Assembly: GCA_964642855.1 (NCBI GenBank) | Contig: CAZXSK010000014.1 | Coordinates: 1-64,000, forward strand | Origin: CAZXSK01 sp964642855 | GTDB taxonomy: Bacteria > Planctomycetota > Phycisphaerae > SM23-33 | Direction: 5' to 3' | DNA: 64,000 nt | Shown here: positions 51,251 through 61,394 of the stretch, piece after piece | How the letters are laid out: each line of letters opens with the position of its first letter | Numbering within the stretch: the first letter of the stretch is position 1 | Notes under the pieces: model-generated | Database searches by the model: none | What the model saw: only the letters and a program-made list of their open reading frames with translations | Told to the model about the DNA's origin: nothing | Position numbers and translations under genes: made by a program

Positions 51251-54200
51251 ATGTCGCACGTCTTCATCCCAGACCGAATGCTTGTCTGCCGCTGGCTGAT
51301 CCCGGTCCTGCTTCTCTTGCTGGCTGCGCCATGTCCGGCCCAGCCAACCGGGGGAGATACCCGCCCCGACTCCAACACGCCCACCCCGACGGCCGAACCT
51401 GCCAAAGCTGCCGTCCGCGTGCTGATGCTCAACTCCTATCACGACGGGCTGGAATGGACGGACAACATGGTCTCCGGGTTGAGGGACGCTCTCAAAGCCC
51501 GCAGGCCCGACGCACTCCTGCACATCGAGTACATGGATTCCAAACGGTTCTGGGACGGTGTTCGGGGAACGCATGCCCGGCAACTGGCCGAGCGATACCG
51601 CACGAAGTACTCCGACCGCCAGCCCGATGTCATTGTCTCCACCGATGACAACGCCTTCCAGTTTCTGCTCACCTGGCGGAACGAGCTTTTCCCCGGCGTG
51701 CCCGTCGCGTTCTGCGGAGTGAACAACTTCGAGGACGCGATGGTCGCCGACGCAAACGGGATCACCGGCGTGGTGGAGAAACTCGACCAGAAGGCCACCA
51801 TCGACCTGGCGCTGCAGATCTATCCCCAGGCCAAGCGCGTGGCGATTGTCACCGATACCAGCGCGACCGGTATCAGCAACCGGGAGTTCCTGGAGAAACT
51901 GGCGAGGGAATACCAGGACCGGGCGCCGTTCGTGTTTCTCGACAAGACCGGCCAGGGAATCACGCTGAAGCAACTGCTGGCGAGACTGCGCGAGTTGCCC
52001 CCCGATTCGGTCGTGCTGTACATGGACTTCTTCCGCGAGGGGTCGGGAGAATTTCTCGACCCGGCCGAGGTCATGCCCCGCGTCTCCCAGGCCAGCCCCG
52101 CCCCCGTGTTCAGCATGGGCAGCCACTATCTCGGCAAGGGGATCGTGGGCGGCAAGATCACGCGAAGCTATGACCAGGCCTTCGTAGCCACGCAGATGGC
52201 CTGCGACATGTTGGACGGCACGCCCGCCAGTGAGATTCCGATTCTCCGGGAAGGCGCCAATCGGTACGCATTCGACTACAGACAGCTCCAACGCTTCGGG
52301 ATCCCGCTCTCTGCCCTGCCGGCTGACAGCATCGTCGAACACCGGCCGTTCTCGTTCTACGAGACGTACAAGCACCTGGTGTGGGTTACGACCGGCGTCA
52401 TCACGGTGCTGCTGATTCTGCTGATCGCGATGGCGGTCATCGCCCGCACACGCCGCCGGGCCGAGCGCAGCCTGCGATCGCTGATGGAAGGCGTACCCGA
52501 TGCGGTCTTCGTGCACAACAGGGACGGAGCCATCCTGTTCGTCAACCAGGTCGCATGCCAGCGCATGGGCTATTCGCGCAGCGAGTTGCTGTCGATGAAC
52601 ACGAAGGACATCGACGCGCCGGAGTTCGCAGACGCCTACCCCGATCGCATCGAGCGCCAGTTCCGCGAAGGACGCTACGCCTGCGAAGGCGAGCATATCA
52701 CCCGGGACGGACAGCGCATCCCCGTTGACATCAACACCTCGGTCATCCAGTTCAGAAAGCAGCCGGCGATTCTGTCGGTCGCCCGGGACATTCGCGGCAG
52801 GCGCGAGGCGCAGAGAGCACTGCAGGAGAGCGAACGGCGGCTCCGCGAAGCCCAGGAGATCGCCAAGCTCGGGCGATGGGAACTGGACCACGACACGGGC
52901 AGGCTGTGGTGGTCCGAAACCATCTACCGGATGCTCGGGCTGGACCCGGACACCACCGATCCATTGTACGAAACCTTTCTCTCCCTTGTGCACCCGGAAG
53001 ACCGCACCTGGGTCGATCGGGCCTTCCGCGACAGCGTTGCGAAGCGAAAGCCATACGACGTCATCCATCGCATGAAGCTTCCCGACGGGACGATCCTGTA
53101 CGCCCGGGAAGTCTGCCGCACCGAGTACGACGCCCAAGGCAAACCGGTGCTCTCTGTGGGGACGGTCCAGGATGTCACCGAAAGTCATCGGGCGAAGGAA
53201 CTGGCCCGCGAGAGCGAAGCCCGTTACCGCCAGCTGTTCGACACCATGCTCGACGGCTTCGCCCTGCACGAGGTAATCTGCGACGACCAAGGCCGGCCGA
53301 TTGACTACCGGTTCCTCGAGGTCAATCCCGCCTTCGAGCGCATGACCGGCCTCAACGCCGAGGACCTCATCGGCAGGACGGTTCGGGAGGTCATCCCCAA
53401 CGTCGAGACCCGCTGGATCGAGCGACTGGGAAGCGTCGCGATAACGGGCGAGCCCATCACGTTCGAGGACCACGTCGAAGCGCTCGGCAAATGGTACGAA
53501 GTGTCCGCCTATTCTCCCCAGCAGGGACAGTTCGCGGTGGTGGGTGTCGACGTGACCGAGCGAAAACGGGCCGAGATGGAACGCCGCGACATGCAGGAAC
53601 GCCTCCAGCATACCCAGAAGCTCGAAAGCCTCGGCGTGCTGGCCGGGGGAATCGCCCACGACTTCAACAACCTGCTGGTGGGTATCCTCGGCCATGCCGA
53701 CCTGGGACTCTCCGACGTCTCCTCCGTGAGCCCGGTGCGAAAGTCTCTCGAGGAAATCAAGAAAGCTGCCGTGCGCGCCTCGGAGCTGACCAACCAGATG
53801 CTCGCCTACTCGGGCAAGGGGCGGTTCGTCACCAAGGCGATCGATCTCAACGAGCTCGTCCAGGAAATGACCCATCTCCTGGAGGTGTCGATCTCCAAGA
53901 AGATCGTGCTGAAGTTCGACCTCGCCGACCAACTTCCCTCCGTGGAAGTGGACACCACGCAGATGCGCCAGGTCGTGATGAACCTCATCACCAACGCCTC
54001 CGATGCTATCGAGAACAAGAGCGGCTGGATTACCGTCTCCACCGAAGCGGTCCAGCTGAACAAGGACGACCTCCGCTCGACGTACCTCGCCGACGACCTC
54101 CCCGAGGGGTACTACGTTGTGCTCGAGGTCGCCGACAGCGGCTGCGGGATGTCCGAAGAAACGATGGCCAGGATCTTCGACCCCTTCTTCACGACCAAGT

Positions 54201-54751
54201 TCGCCGGGCGCGGGCTTGGACTGGCCGCCCTGCAGGGCATCGTTCGAGGCCACGGGGGAACCATCAAGGTCTACAGCGAACTGGGCAAGGGCACCACGTT
54301 CCGCGTGCTGCTACCGTGCAGCGACAAGGCCGTCGAGCGGCTGGAGGAATCCGCCCCCGCACTCCAGGAGCCCTGGAAGGGGGAGGGCACGATCCTGGTG
54401 GTCGACGATGAACCCTCGGTCCGTACCGTCGCAAGGATGATGCTTGAACGCAAAGGCTTCGACGTACTCGCCGCAGCCGATGGCCAGGAGGCGCTGGAAG
54501 TCTTCTCTCAGCGGGACGACGGGGTCGACCTGGTGCTGCTGGACATGACCATGCCCCGCATGAGCGGCCAGGAGACCTTCCGCCAGCTTCGACGGATCCG
54601 CAGCGACCTGCCCGTCCTCCTGACCAGCGGCTACAACGAACAGGACGCCATCTCGCGCTTCGCGGGAAAGGGACTGGCCGGGTTCATCCAGAAGCCCTTC
54701 CAGCACGACCTGCTGATCGAGAAGATCCGCGGCATCCTCGACCCGGCCTGA
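51251..54751 (+). CDS. Hybrid sensor histidine kinase with ABC-type binding sensor, PAS domains and receiver
   Basis: This 1166-residue protein has a signal peptide and an ABC transporter substrate-binding-like periplasmic sensor (about 55-345, VLMLNSYHDGLEWTD). A membrane helix (about 380-400) leads to three PAS/PAC segments (about 410-785). The histidine kinase has GVLAGGIAHDFNNLLVG as the phospho-acceptor H-box, VMNLITNASDAIENKSG as the N-box, and DSGCGMSEETMARIFDPFFT plus GRGLGLAALQGIV as the G-boxes. The C-terminal receiver has VVDDEPSV, LVLLDMTMP (phospho-Asp) and VLLTSGYNE. It should sense a small ligand in the periplasm and phosphorylate a separate regulator not encoded in this window. 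The ATG at 51251 follows GGGAGA. Confidence 0.93.
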   Translation: MSHVFIPDRMLVCRWLIPVLLLLLAAPCPAQPTGGDTRPDSNTPTPTAEPAKAAVRVLMLNSYHDGLEWTDNMVSGLRDALKARRPDALLHIEYMDSKRFWDGVRGTHARQLAERYRTKYSDRQPDVIVSTDDNAFQFLLTWRNELFPGVPVAFCGVNNFEDAMVADANGITGVVEKLDQKATIDLALQIYPQAKRVAIVTDTSATGISNREFLEKLAREYQDRAPFVFLDKTGQGITLKQLLARLRELPPDSVVLYMDFFREGSGEFLDPAEVMPRVSQASPAPVFSMGSHYLGKGIVGGKITRSYDQAFVATQMACDMLDGTPASEIPILREGANRYAFDYRQLQRFGIPLSALPADSIVEHRPFSFYETYKHLVWVTTGVITVLLILLIAMAVIARTRRRAERSLRSLMEGVPDAVFVHNRDGAILFVNQVACQRMGYSRSELLSMNTKDIDAPEFADAYPDRIERQFREGRYACEGEHITRDGQRIPVDINTSVIQFRKQPAILSVARDIRGRREAQRALQESERRLREAQEIAKLGRWELDHDTGRLWWSETIYRMLGLDPDTTDPLYETFLSLVHPEDRTWVDRAFRDSVAKRKPYDVIHRMKLPDGTILYAREVCRTEYDAQGKPVLSVGTVQDVTESHRAKELARESEARYRQLFDTMLDGFALHEVICDDQGRPIDYRFLEVNPAFERMTGLNAEDLIGRTVREVIPNVETRWIERLGSVAITGEPITFEDHVEALGKWYEVSAYSPQQGQFAVVGVDVTERKRAEMERRDMQERLQHTQKLESLGVLAGGIAHDFNNLLVGILGHADLGLSDVSSVSPVRKSLEEIKKAAVRASELTNQMLAYSGKGRFVTKAIDLNELVQEMTHLLEVSISKKIVLKFDLADQLPSVEVDTTQMRQVVMNLITNASDAIENKSGWITVSTEAVQLNKDDLRSTYLADDLPEGYYVVLEVADSGCGMSEETMARIFDPFFTTKFAGRGLGLAALQGIVRGHGGTIKVYSELGKGTTFRVLLPCSDKAVERLEESAPALQEPWKGEGTILVVDDEPSVRTVARMMLERKGFDVLAAADGQEALEVFSQRDDGVDLVLLDMTMPRMSGQETFRQLRRIRSDLPVLLTSGYNEQDAISRFAGKGLAGFIQKPFQHDLLIEKIRGILDPA

Positions 54752-54894
54752 GGGGTTCTGCTGCTGCACACACTGGTCTACGGGGCTGTGGCCTACGTCT
54801 TCCTGGTCGCCAAGGACGGGCCCGGCGCCATCCGGCGGATGCTGCGGTCGCTGGCCACCGCCCTGCTCGCAAGCAGGCAGACACCGCAACGCTG
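54752..54894 (+). pseudogene. In-frame extension after the sensor kinase stop, possible gene remnant
   Basis: Directly after the kinase stop and in the same frame the DNA encodes about 47 residues (GVLLLHTLVYGAVAYVFLVA followed by KDGPGAIRRMLRSLATALLA and a short tail) before TGA. The sequence has a hydrophobic helix and a basic tail, more protein-like than the surrounding shadows, but no ATG, and no GTG or TTG before the hydrophobic segment. It might be the tail of a decayed gene, or the kinase stop could be a nonsense change. Confidence 0.35.
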
Positions 54895-54969
54895 ACCCCG
54901 GGATACGCACGGCAGAGTTTGCACAAGATATCGCTGACTGCATTCCCCCCCCCAGGCTGTCGAGGGCGC

Positions 54970-54975
54970 TACAAT
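54970..54975 (+). promoter_or_regulatory. Possible -10 element before the PEP-CTERM protein
   Basis: TACAAT lies 67 bp upstream of the ATG at 55043. The expected -35 position is a C run, so support is weak. Confidence 0.25.
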
Positions 54976-55042
54976 TCCCCTGCTCACTCGGGACGTCGTC
55001 CCGCAGTTCTTTGACCGAAACCTTTTCAGGGAGGACACGACC

Positions 55043-56344
55043 ATGAAGTTGCTCGCTCACGTAAGCTGCTGCGCCGCCATCTTGTTGCTGACCGTCGCAG
55101 CCGGAGGACAGACACTCGACGACCCCAACCTGACGATCACCACGCACTACTCCGGCCTCAGCCAGCCCACCGGCATGCGGTTCCTGGGCTCGGATGCCAA
55201 CGACTTCCTGGCCATCGAGAAGGCCACCGGACAGGTCAAACGCGTCCAGAACGGCATCGCGTCGACGGTGCTCGACCTGGCCGTGAATTTCGACAGCGAA
55301 CGAGGCCTGCTGGGCATCGAGCTGGACCCGGACTTCGCGACCAACAATTACGTGTACCTGTACTACAGCGACACCGACTCGTCCACCGACACCAACATCG
55401 ACTGGCGGGCAAATGTGCTGTCCCGCTGGGAATTCGACGGCAGCAGCCTGTCCGGCGAGACCGTGCTGATGGAGATCCTCGACGACGACCCGACCGGCAG
55501 CGGACCCAACCATGACGGCGGGCCGATTCGCCTCGGGCCCAACGGCGCGCTGTACCTGCAACTGGGCGACCTCAACCGCGACCGCTACGAGCAGAACCTC
55601 GATCCCTCCAGCGGGCCGAACTCCTCCCAGGTCGGCGGCATCGCACGCCTGAACCCCTCCGACGGCTCGCCGGCAGCCGGCAACCCCTTCCTGGACCACC
55701 CCAACAGCGACTTCCACAAGTGGTTCGCCTACGGCGTGCGCAACGGCTTCGGCATGGCCTTCGATCCGGTAACAGAAACGCTCTGGGCAACCGAAAACGG
55801 GCCCGGTTCCTACGACGAGATCAACCTGGTCACACCCGGCCAGAACAGCGGCTGGAAGCTCATCATGGGCCCCGAATCGCGCGACAACAACACCCCGGGC
55901 GACCTGATTGACCTGTCCTCCGCCGGTTCGACCTACAGCGACCCGGAGTTCTCCTGGCAGAGCCCCGTCGGCGTGACCAGCATCCAGTTCCTGGCAGGGA
56001 CCGTGCTGGAGGGCCTGGGCTACGAAGACGCGATCCTGATCGGCGACAACAACACCGGCCGGGTGTACCTCTTCCGACTCAACGAGGCGCGGGACGCCCT
56101 GGTCTTCGACGATCCCGACATAGCCGACGACCTGGTAGCCGATAGTTCCGCCGAGGTAGACTCCGTGGTCTTCGGCAACGGTTTCGGCGTGATGACCGAG
56201 CTGATCCCCGGCCCGGACGGGGCCCTCTATGCCGTCTCGCTCTCAAACGGCGAGGTGTACCGGATCGTGCCCGAACCGGCGACGATCCTGCTGCTGGCAG
56301 CGGGGGGCGTGGCGGTACTCGTCCGGCGGCGACGAAGCGCCTGA
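55043..56344 (+). CDS. PQQ-dependent sugar-dehydrogenase-like propeller with PEP-CTERM anchor
   Basis: The 433-residue protein has a signal peptide (MKLLAHVSCCAAILLLTVAAGG) and a six-bladed-type propeller of the glucose/sorbosone dehydrogenase family. It shows GLSQPTGMRFLG, the ERGLLGIELDPDF and NHDGGPIRLGPNGALYLQLGD catalytic blades with the usual His, and YGVRNGFGMAFDPVT followed by ENGPGSYDEINLV. These residues in the family bind PQQ and calcium. The C-terminus is a PEP-CTERM signal: VPEPATILLLAAGGVAVLV plus RRRR, which directs processing by an exosortase (not encoded here). It would be a surface- or matrix-associated enzyme. AGGGAGGA precedes the ATG. Confidence 0.93.
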   Translation: MKLLAHVSCCAAILLLTVAAGGQTLDDPNLTITTHYSGLSQPTGMRFLGSDANDFLAIEKATGQVKRVQNGIASTVLDLAVNFDSERGLLGIELDPDFATNNYVYLYYSDTDSSTDTNIDWRANVLSRWEFDGSSLSGETVLMEILDDDPTGSGPNHDGGPIRLGPNGALYLQLGDLNRDRYEQNLDPSSGPNSSQVGGIARLNPSDGSPAAGNPFLDHPNSDFHKWFAYGVRNGFGMAFDPVTETLWATENGPGSYDEINLVTPGQNSGWKLIMGPESRDNNTPGDLIDLSSAGSTYSDPEFSWQSPVGVTSIQFLAGTVLEGLGYEDAILIGDNNTGRVYLFRLNEARDALVFDDPDIADDLVADSSAEVDSVVFGNGFGVMTELIPGPDGALYAVSLSNGEVYRIVPEPATILLLAAGGVAVLVRRRRSA

Positions 56345-56367
56345 TCCCCTGCTTATCGGCAAACGAA

Positions 56368-56408
56368 CAACGAGCGCCGATGGCCTTGTCCGCCGCCGGC
56401 GCTCGTTG
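56368..56408. terminator. Hairpin between convergent genes
   Basis: CAACGAGCGCCG (56368-56379) and CGGCGCTCGTTG (56397-56408) form a perfect 12-bp stem with a 17-base loop between the convergent genes ending at 56344 and 56413. There is no long T run on either side, so it is a possible bidirectional terminator. Confidence 0.5.
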
Positions 56409-56412
56409 CGTG

Positions 56413-59400
56413 TTACCGCTGCTTCGGCAAGGCTTCCAGCAGTCGCTCGGCCTTGCTCGCCTCGTCGCTGTCGGGTAGCTCCCGGACGATCCACCGCAAC
56501 ACCTCAGCCGCCCGACGGATCTGCCGCTGGCGCACGGCCTGAACATCGGCCGGATGCGCCACCTCCCGCATGCTCAGCGACACGCGCCACTCGGCTGCCT
56601 TCGCCTGAACGCCGCCCTTGGCAGGGTGCTTCCCGGCCAGGGCTTCGGGATCGCCCACGGCCAGCCCGCCCAGCGACGTGACCGACCACCCCTTGCTGCC
56701 CGGCTTGACGCGCACCGCCACCACGTGCTTGCCCTTGCCCACCGCCACGGAAAACGTATGGGCGCTCAATTGCGTCGGCGCCCGCCCGTTGCCTGTCGAC
56801 AGCGTGCTGTACACCCGCTTGCCGTCAACGTACCACTCCATGAACCAGTCGGCCGCGGCGTTGACCACCAGGTGCCCGCCGGCGGGGCAGTCGATCTCCG
56901 CCATCGCCCACGCGTGTTGCTGCTGGCCGACGGCCTTGCTCTGCACCTGCTCGCCGACCTTCGGCGTCTGGCCTTCGGGCAGGTCGACGATCGCCGTGAG
57001 GTCCAGCGACCGCCCGATCGTCGGCAGCGGAATCGCGCCAAAGCGCGTCTCACCGAGCGCCAGCGTCTTGCCGATGCTTCGCAGGTCGTTGGCGTCGGGG
57101 GCGCCGCTGGCTTCGGGGATCGGCCCGAACACCGTCCACGTCGAAGGCCAGTCGACCTCCTTCAGATCCCCAGCCTTGACCGCGGCGGCCACGTCGATCG
57201 GCGGGGTCGGCTGGCGACGCTGGAACCGGCCTGGCTCGACACGCACCCACAGCGGGTATCGACCGGCCGGCAGGTCCAGCGGCGCGCCGGGGGCAATTTC
57301 CCTGCCTGCAAGATAAGCGCTCAGCCCGCGAGCGTCGGCCGCCCAGTACGCCAGACGCCGCCGGGGATTGTCCACCACGCACCCGAGGTAGTACACCCCC
57401 TCGCCGCGATCGGCCAGTTGCGCCAGGTCCAGCAGCTCAACGGTCCGCCGGACCTGCCAGTCGTCCAGCCGGCCGTCGTTGTGGAACGACGTCTTGCGGG
57501 TGATCAGCGCCCGCGGAAAGGCCTGCAACTTCGCCGTCTTCCCGCCGATGGTCAGCTCTCCGCCGAGAACGGGCACACTGTCGCCCGGATTGGGCTTGTC
57601 CGCGTCGGCGGGCAGCGGACCGGCGACCAGCCAGTCGCCCATCGACTCGCCTGGCTTGAGTGTGACAATCGGCGTCGCGTCGCCCAGCTGCTTCTCCAGC
57701 GGCTTGACGGACGTCATCTTCCGATCCGCCGGGGCGTCGTAGATCCGCTCGAAAACGTGCCTCGCAGCGGTCTTCACTTCGTACGCCTGGGCTGCCTCGC
57801 CGTCGGTACCGACGCACACGATCTTACCGCCGCATCGCATGACCAGCCGCCTGCCAACCCGCACCGGCCCGCCGGAGAAGTTCGGCGTGGGGTTCCGCGC
57901 GATCAGCACCGGATCGGGGCCGGTGGTGGTGACGACCACCTCCCGCTGGTCGGGCGTGCCCCCGCTGTGCGGGCCGCCACGCTGATCGGGCAGGTACAGG
58001 TACCCGCCCAGGCCGACCGGTCGCACCGCCCGGTTTGTCCCCCGGATCGCCGGCTTGATCCAGTCGATCCGCCGGCCGCTGCGGGCGTCGAACACGTCGA
58101 GCATCAGCGCATAGGCGGGGCAGTGCTTGGCGTGCTCGGGCACCCGCCGCCAGACGTAGTACAGATTGCCGTCGGTCCAGCCGTCGTTCGGGCCACCGGC
58201 GACATACGCGTGCAGGCGGGTCGCCCGCCAGTCCACCTGGCAGCCGACGCCGGCAGGAGTCAGCCAGAGTTTCGCCGAAGCCCGGCCGCCCTCCCAGGCA
58301 GAGAGGATCCGCCCCTCGCTGGCCGTTGCAGACAGCCAGTCCCACATGCCCAAATCCAGGTAGTCGCGCAGTACCTGCCCCGTCCCGGGGTCCAGGACCT
58401 GCGCTCCGCGCGTGACCAGCACGGCTTCGACCTTGTCCTCGCCGGCGGGAATATCAATCATCATCGGCTCGCCGGCGTAGCTGCCCCGTCCAGGGCTCGC
58501 CCACGATGTCTTGCCCTTGGCGTCGATGGCCATGATCCCGTGGTGCGCCCCGCTGCGAATCGCCTCCAGCCGTCGGCGGGTGTGGTTCTCGCTCTTGCCG
58601 TAATTGTGGCCGGCGCGGACAACCCTCCTGCCGGTCAGGCCCTCGACGTCCAGCTCGTGGGCCTTCGCCCACTCCTCGGTAGCTGCACCTTCGACGATGA
58701 CCTTCCCCATCGCCGACGTGAGCGACGCGTCGGTCATGTGCGTACGGACCATCCACAGCCGCTTGCCGTCGGCGTCGAAACACGCGAGCACACCCGTGCC
58801 CACGTGCAGATACGCCCGTTTGCCGTCCCAAAGCGGAGTCGACAGCGAAACCGATCCGCGTGCATAGCGTTTGCCCAGGTGCTTCTCGATCAGCTCCTGG
58901 CGCTGTTTCTCGCCGGCTGACTCGAACGCCTTCGCGGCTTCCTTGTCGATCGTCTCCAGCACGCTTGCCGAACTTCGCCAAAGCTGCTCGCCCGTCCGGT
59001 CGTCGAGGCAGACCAGGTCGTGCGGAGCAGCCGCGACCAGCAGCTTATCGCCCGCAACGACGGGCGTGGACTTCGCCCCGTCGACATCCACCGACCACGC
59101 CACATTGGTGCCCTTCACCAGGTCCCACGCCAGGGGCGGAGTTTCCCCGGAGTTCACCTTCGGCTTTCGCCGGTCGAGGGCCTGACTGACTGTCTCGGAC
59201 TTGACCATCCCTCGGGCCGAGGTGCCCGCCGTGCAGACGTGCATCTTCGCCCAACTGCCCCCGCGGTCATCGAGCACGCGCAGCAACAGCCGGTTGACGC
59301 CTTTCATGAGTTCCACCTGGAACACCGCGGTTCCGGGACGGCTGTAACTGACCTGCCGGTCCTGGTCCCGCCATACCAGTTGGTCGTTGATCCACAGCGT

Positions 59401-61209
59401 GCCGTGGTCGTGAACATCCACAGCCAGGAACACACTCCGGCGGGAAGGGCTGACCAGTTCAGCGGCGGCGTACCAGCTACTGTTCGGCCGGCCGGGGGTC
59501 TTGTTACGGCTTCGCTTCGACCACGTCCATGCCGGCGGACGCAACGTACCGTCCTGCTCGATCTTCACCGACTCCCAGGCGAGGAACCTGTCTCCCTTGT
59601 AGTCCCGTCCCAGCGCGTTTGCATCGATCGGCCGGACTGCCTGAAGCGCCGGGAGGATCTCCGGCATGGCAGGGGTGGGGGCGGTCAGCAGCTTCGGCTG
59701 GCGCATCGGGCCGAGAATCTTCCACCCGCCGACAGCATGCCACGCCTGGGCGCCCTTGTCGGGAATCTGCTCGGGAAGGGCAGGTTGGCCTTCGCGCAGC
59801 GGCAAGACATTCCTCCCGCCGTAGTAAGGCCCGAAGTGCTCATCGAACCCGCCTCGACCGACGGCGTACGATCCGCCTCGACCGACACCGACGTCGAAGT
59901 GCGATCCGCCCTTGAACCCCAAGGCGGATTTCGCCAGCTCCGCCAGACGATAGACGTATTCGGCCTGGTCGTCGGCGTTCGCGAACTTCGGAGCCGGCCT
60001 GCGGGTCGCGCGGAGCGCGTAGGCCAGGGGCAGCCCCGGCCAGTCCAACGCCATCCTCAGCGCCCGGACCTGGCTGTAGAGCTCCCTGGCCTGCTGGGCG
60101 GGCGTGCCTTCCGGCTCGCCAAGGAACTTCTCCACGTCCGAGCAGAAGGGCAGCTTCCCGCCGCGGATCGCCCCCTGTCTTTCTCCCAGCGGCCCGGACG
60201 AACGGTACCGCCCGACGACGGCCGGGAGAACCACGCCAGCCACCTTGCCCTGGAAATCCGCCGGGCCGTCCCGACCCGGCCGGGTGCCGGTCTTGTTCTG
60301 CCCGACGACCTTGGCGAAGTCGCCTTCCGCCACGGAGGCCGAGAACGTGCCCTCAGCCCGGCCGTCGGTTACGGGCACGTCGAGCTTGTACCTGGCGTAC
60401 CAGACCTTCTTGGGGAACCATGCGTCGGGGTTGAACCGCACGCGGAGCTCGCCGATCAGCCGGCCTTCCCTGTATTCCAGGCCCGATGCATCCACCTGGT
60501 GCACGCCCGCGTTCCAGGTCGGTGCGGTAATGGTGAGATCCGCCGACGGGCCCGGCGGGATCGTTCCGGTGAGTTTCACAGGCCGGCCGTCGATGCCCCC
60601 TGTAAGCTCCAGGTCCAGCCAGCGCCTGTCGTCGTCGATGCGGGCATCGAATTGGTATTGCTGCCGACGGCGAGTCACGCGCGGGCCGACGTACCACTGG
60701 TCCAGCAGCGACCATCGCCCGTCGGTGGTGTAGAGGTGTCTCCCGCCCGGGGGCATCCGAAGCGTCGCGGGCAGGTCCAGGATATACTCGATCTGCGCCT
60801 TCCCGCGCAGCCTGCCATCGTTGACCTCCAGCTTGTCGGGCGTGACCGTGAAGTCGAACTTCTCCCGCTCGATGCCCAGGCCGCCGTCGCGGTACAGGTA
60901 GCTGAACTTCTCCTTCTGCGTCTCCTGCTGCCACCAGGGCACGACAGCCCGGCATGGCTTCCACTGTCCGTCGACGCGGTGAAGCCTCGCCAGGACGTCG
61001 AACCCTTCAGCGGCTCCATCCAGCCAGAGCTGGTATTGTCCGTCGGCCGGCCTGGCCTGGCTGAGCCGCCCCGAGAGCTGCCCGGCCAGTCGACTTCGGA
61101 ACAGCTTCAGGGCCTTGATCGCCTGAGAGGTGTCGTCCCCGCTGGAGACAAGTGGAAATGCCGCGATGCACGCTGCGGCTGCGAGGGCCTTCAATCGGAA
61201 ACCCACCAT
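56413..61209 (-). CDS. Giant exported PQQ-propeller-like protein
   Basis: This 1598-residue protein has a signal peptide (FRLKALAAAACIAAFPLVSSG). The first ~590 residues are beta-rich domains of unknown type. A beta-sandwich at about 595-670 includes LWINDQLVWRDQDRQVSYSR and KGVNRLLLRVLDDRGGSWAK. From about 700 to 1180 a PQQ-like (WD40-type) propeller repeats the pattern VVAGDKLLVAAAPHDLVCLD and GTGVLACFDADGKRLWM. The C-terminal ~400 residues repeat a second beta-sandwich type (WTVFGPIPEA, KGKHVVAVRVKPGSKGWSV) and end with a short helix. Such proteins in Planctomycetota often bind glycans or act as dehydrogenase-like scaffolds, but cofactor residues cannot be assigned. A good GGAGAAG site precedes the ATG. 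It converges with the PEP-CTERM gene. Confidence 0.8.
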   Translation of the reverse strand: MVGFRLKALAAAACIAAFPLVSSGDDTSQAIKALKLFRSRLAGQLSGRLSQARPADGQYQLWLDGAAEGFDVLARLHRVDGQWKPCRAVVPWWQQETQKEKFSYLYRDGGLGIEREKFDFTVTPDKLEVNDGRLRGKAQIEYILDLPATLRMPPGGRHLYTTDGRWSLLDQWYVGPRVTRRRQQYQFDARIDDDRRWLDLELTGGIDGRPVKLTGTIPPGPSADLTITAPTWNAGVHQVDASGLEYREGRLIGELRVRFNPDAWFPKKVWYARYKLDVPVTDGRAEGTFSASVAEGDFAKVVGQNKTGTRPGRDGPADFQGKVAGVVLPAVVGRYRSSGPLGERQGAIRGGKLPFCSDVEKFLGEPEGTPAQQARELYSQVRALRMALDWPGLPLAYALRATRRPAPKFANADDQAEYVYRLAELAKSALGFKGGSHFDVGVGRGGSYAVGRGGFDEHFGPYYGGRNVLPLREGQPALPEQIPDKGAQAWHAVGGWKILGPMRQPKLLTAPTPAMPEILPALQAVRPIDANALGRDYKGDRFLAWESVKIEQDGTLRPPAWTWSKRSRNKTPGRPNSSWYAAAELVSPSRRSVFLAVDVHDHGTLWINDQLVWRDQDRQVSYSRPGTAVFQVELMKGVNRLLLRVLDDRGGSWAKMHVCTAGTSARGMVKSETVSQALDRRKPKVNSGETPPLAWDLVKGTNVAWSVDVDGAKSTPVVAGDKLLVAAAPHDLVCLDDRTGEQLWRSSASVLETIDKEAAKAFESAGEKQRQELIEKHLGKRYARGSVSLSTPLWDGKRAYLHVGTGVLACFDADGKRLWMVRTHMTDASLTSAMGKVIVEGAATEEWAKAHELDVEGLTGRRVVRAGHNYGKSENHTRRRLEAIRSGAHHGIMAIDAKGKTSWASPGRGSYAGEPMMIDIPAGEDKVEAVLVTRGAQVLDPGTGQVLRDYLDLGMWDWLSATASEGRILSAWEGGRASAKLWLTPAGVGCQVDWRATRLHAYVAGGPNDGWTDGNLYYVWRRVPEHAKHCPAYALMLDVFDARSGRRIDWIKPAIRGTNRAVRPVGLGGYLYLPDQRGGPHSGGTPDQREVVVTTTGPDPVLIARNPTPNFSGGPVRVGRRLVMRCGGKIVCVGTDGEAAQAYEVKTAARHVFERIYDAPADRKMTSVKPLEKQLGDATPIVTLKPGESMGDWLVAGPLPADADKPNPGDSVPVLGGELTIGGKTAKLQAFPRALITRKTSFHNDGRLDDWQVRRTVELLDLAQLADRGEGVYYLGCVVDNPRRRLAYWAADARGLSAYLAGREIAPGAPLDLPAGRYPLWVRVEPGRFQRRQPTPPIDVAAAVKAGDLKEVDWPSTWTVFGPIPEASGAPDANDLRSIGKTLALGETRFGAIPLPTIGRSLDLTAIVDLPEGQTPKVGEQVQSKAVGQQQHAWAMAEIDCPAGGHLVVNAAADWFMEWYVDGKRVYSTLSTGNGRAPTQLSAHTFSVAVGKGKHVVAVRVKPGSKGWSVTSLGGLAVGDPEALAGKHPAKGGVQAKAAEWRVSLSMREVAHPADVQAVRQRQIRRAAEVLRWIVRELPDSDEASKAERLLEALPKQR

Positions 61210-61394
61210 GGTCTTCTCCGTGAATCTGCCTTGACGATGGAAATCGAGCCAGCCGCTCTGCGCCCGGCCGGGCGCCTCAAGGATCCGCTGGCCCGCCGGG
61301 ACAGGTCAACTCTCGTCGTCCATCCCGGCCGGTCCCCTGGGAAACGGCACTGAACATTGAAACGAACCCCAGCCCCGCGGGTTCCGGCCAGGCC

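Noticed and set aside
51002..54253. Minus-strand open frame of 1083 codons opposite the sensor kinase
   Set aside because: It is a product of third-position G/C bias in the real kinase gene; the translation shows no domain, while the plus strand contains all kinase motifs.
56554..61353. Two plus-strand open frames of 788 and 777 codons opposite the giant propeller gene
   Set aside because: They are antisense shadows; the minus strand has the signal peptide, strong ribosome binding site and propeller repeats.
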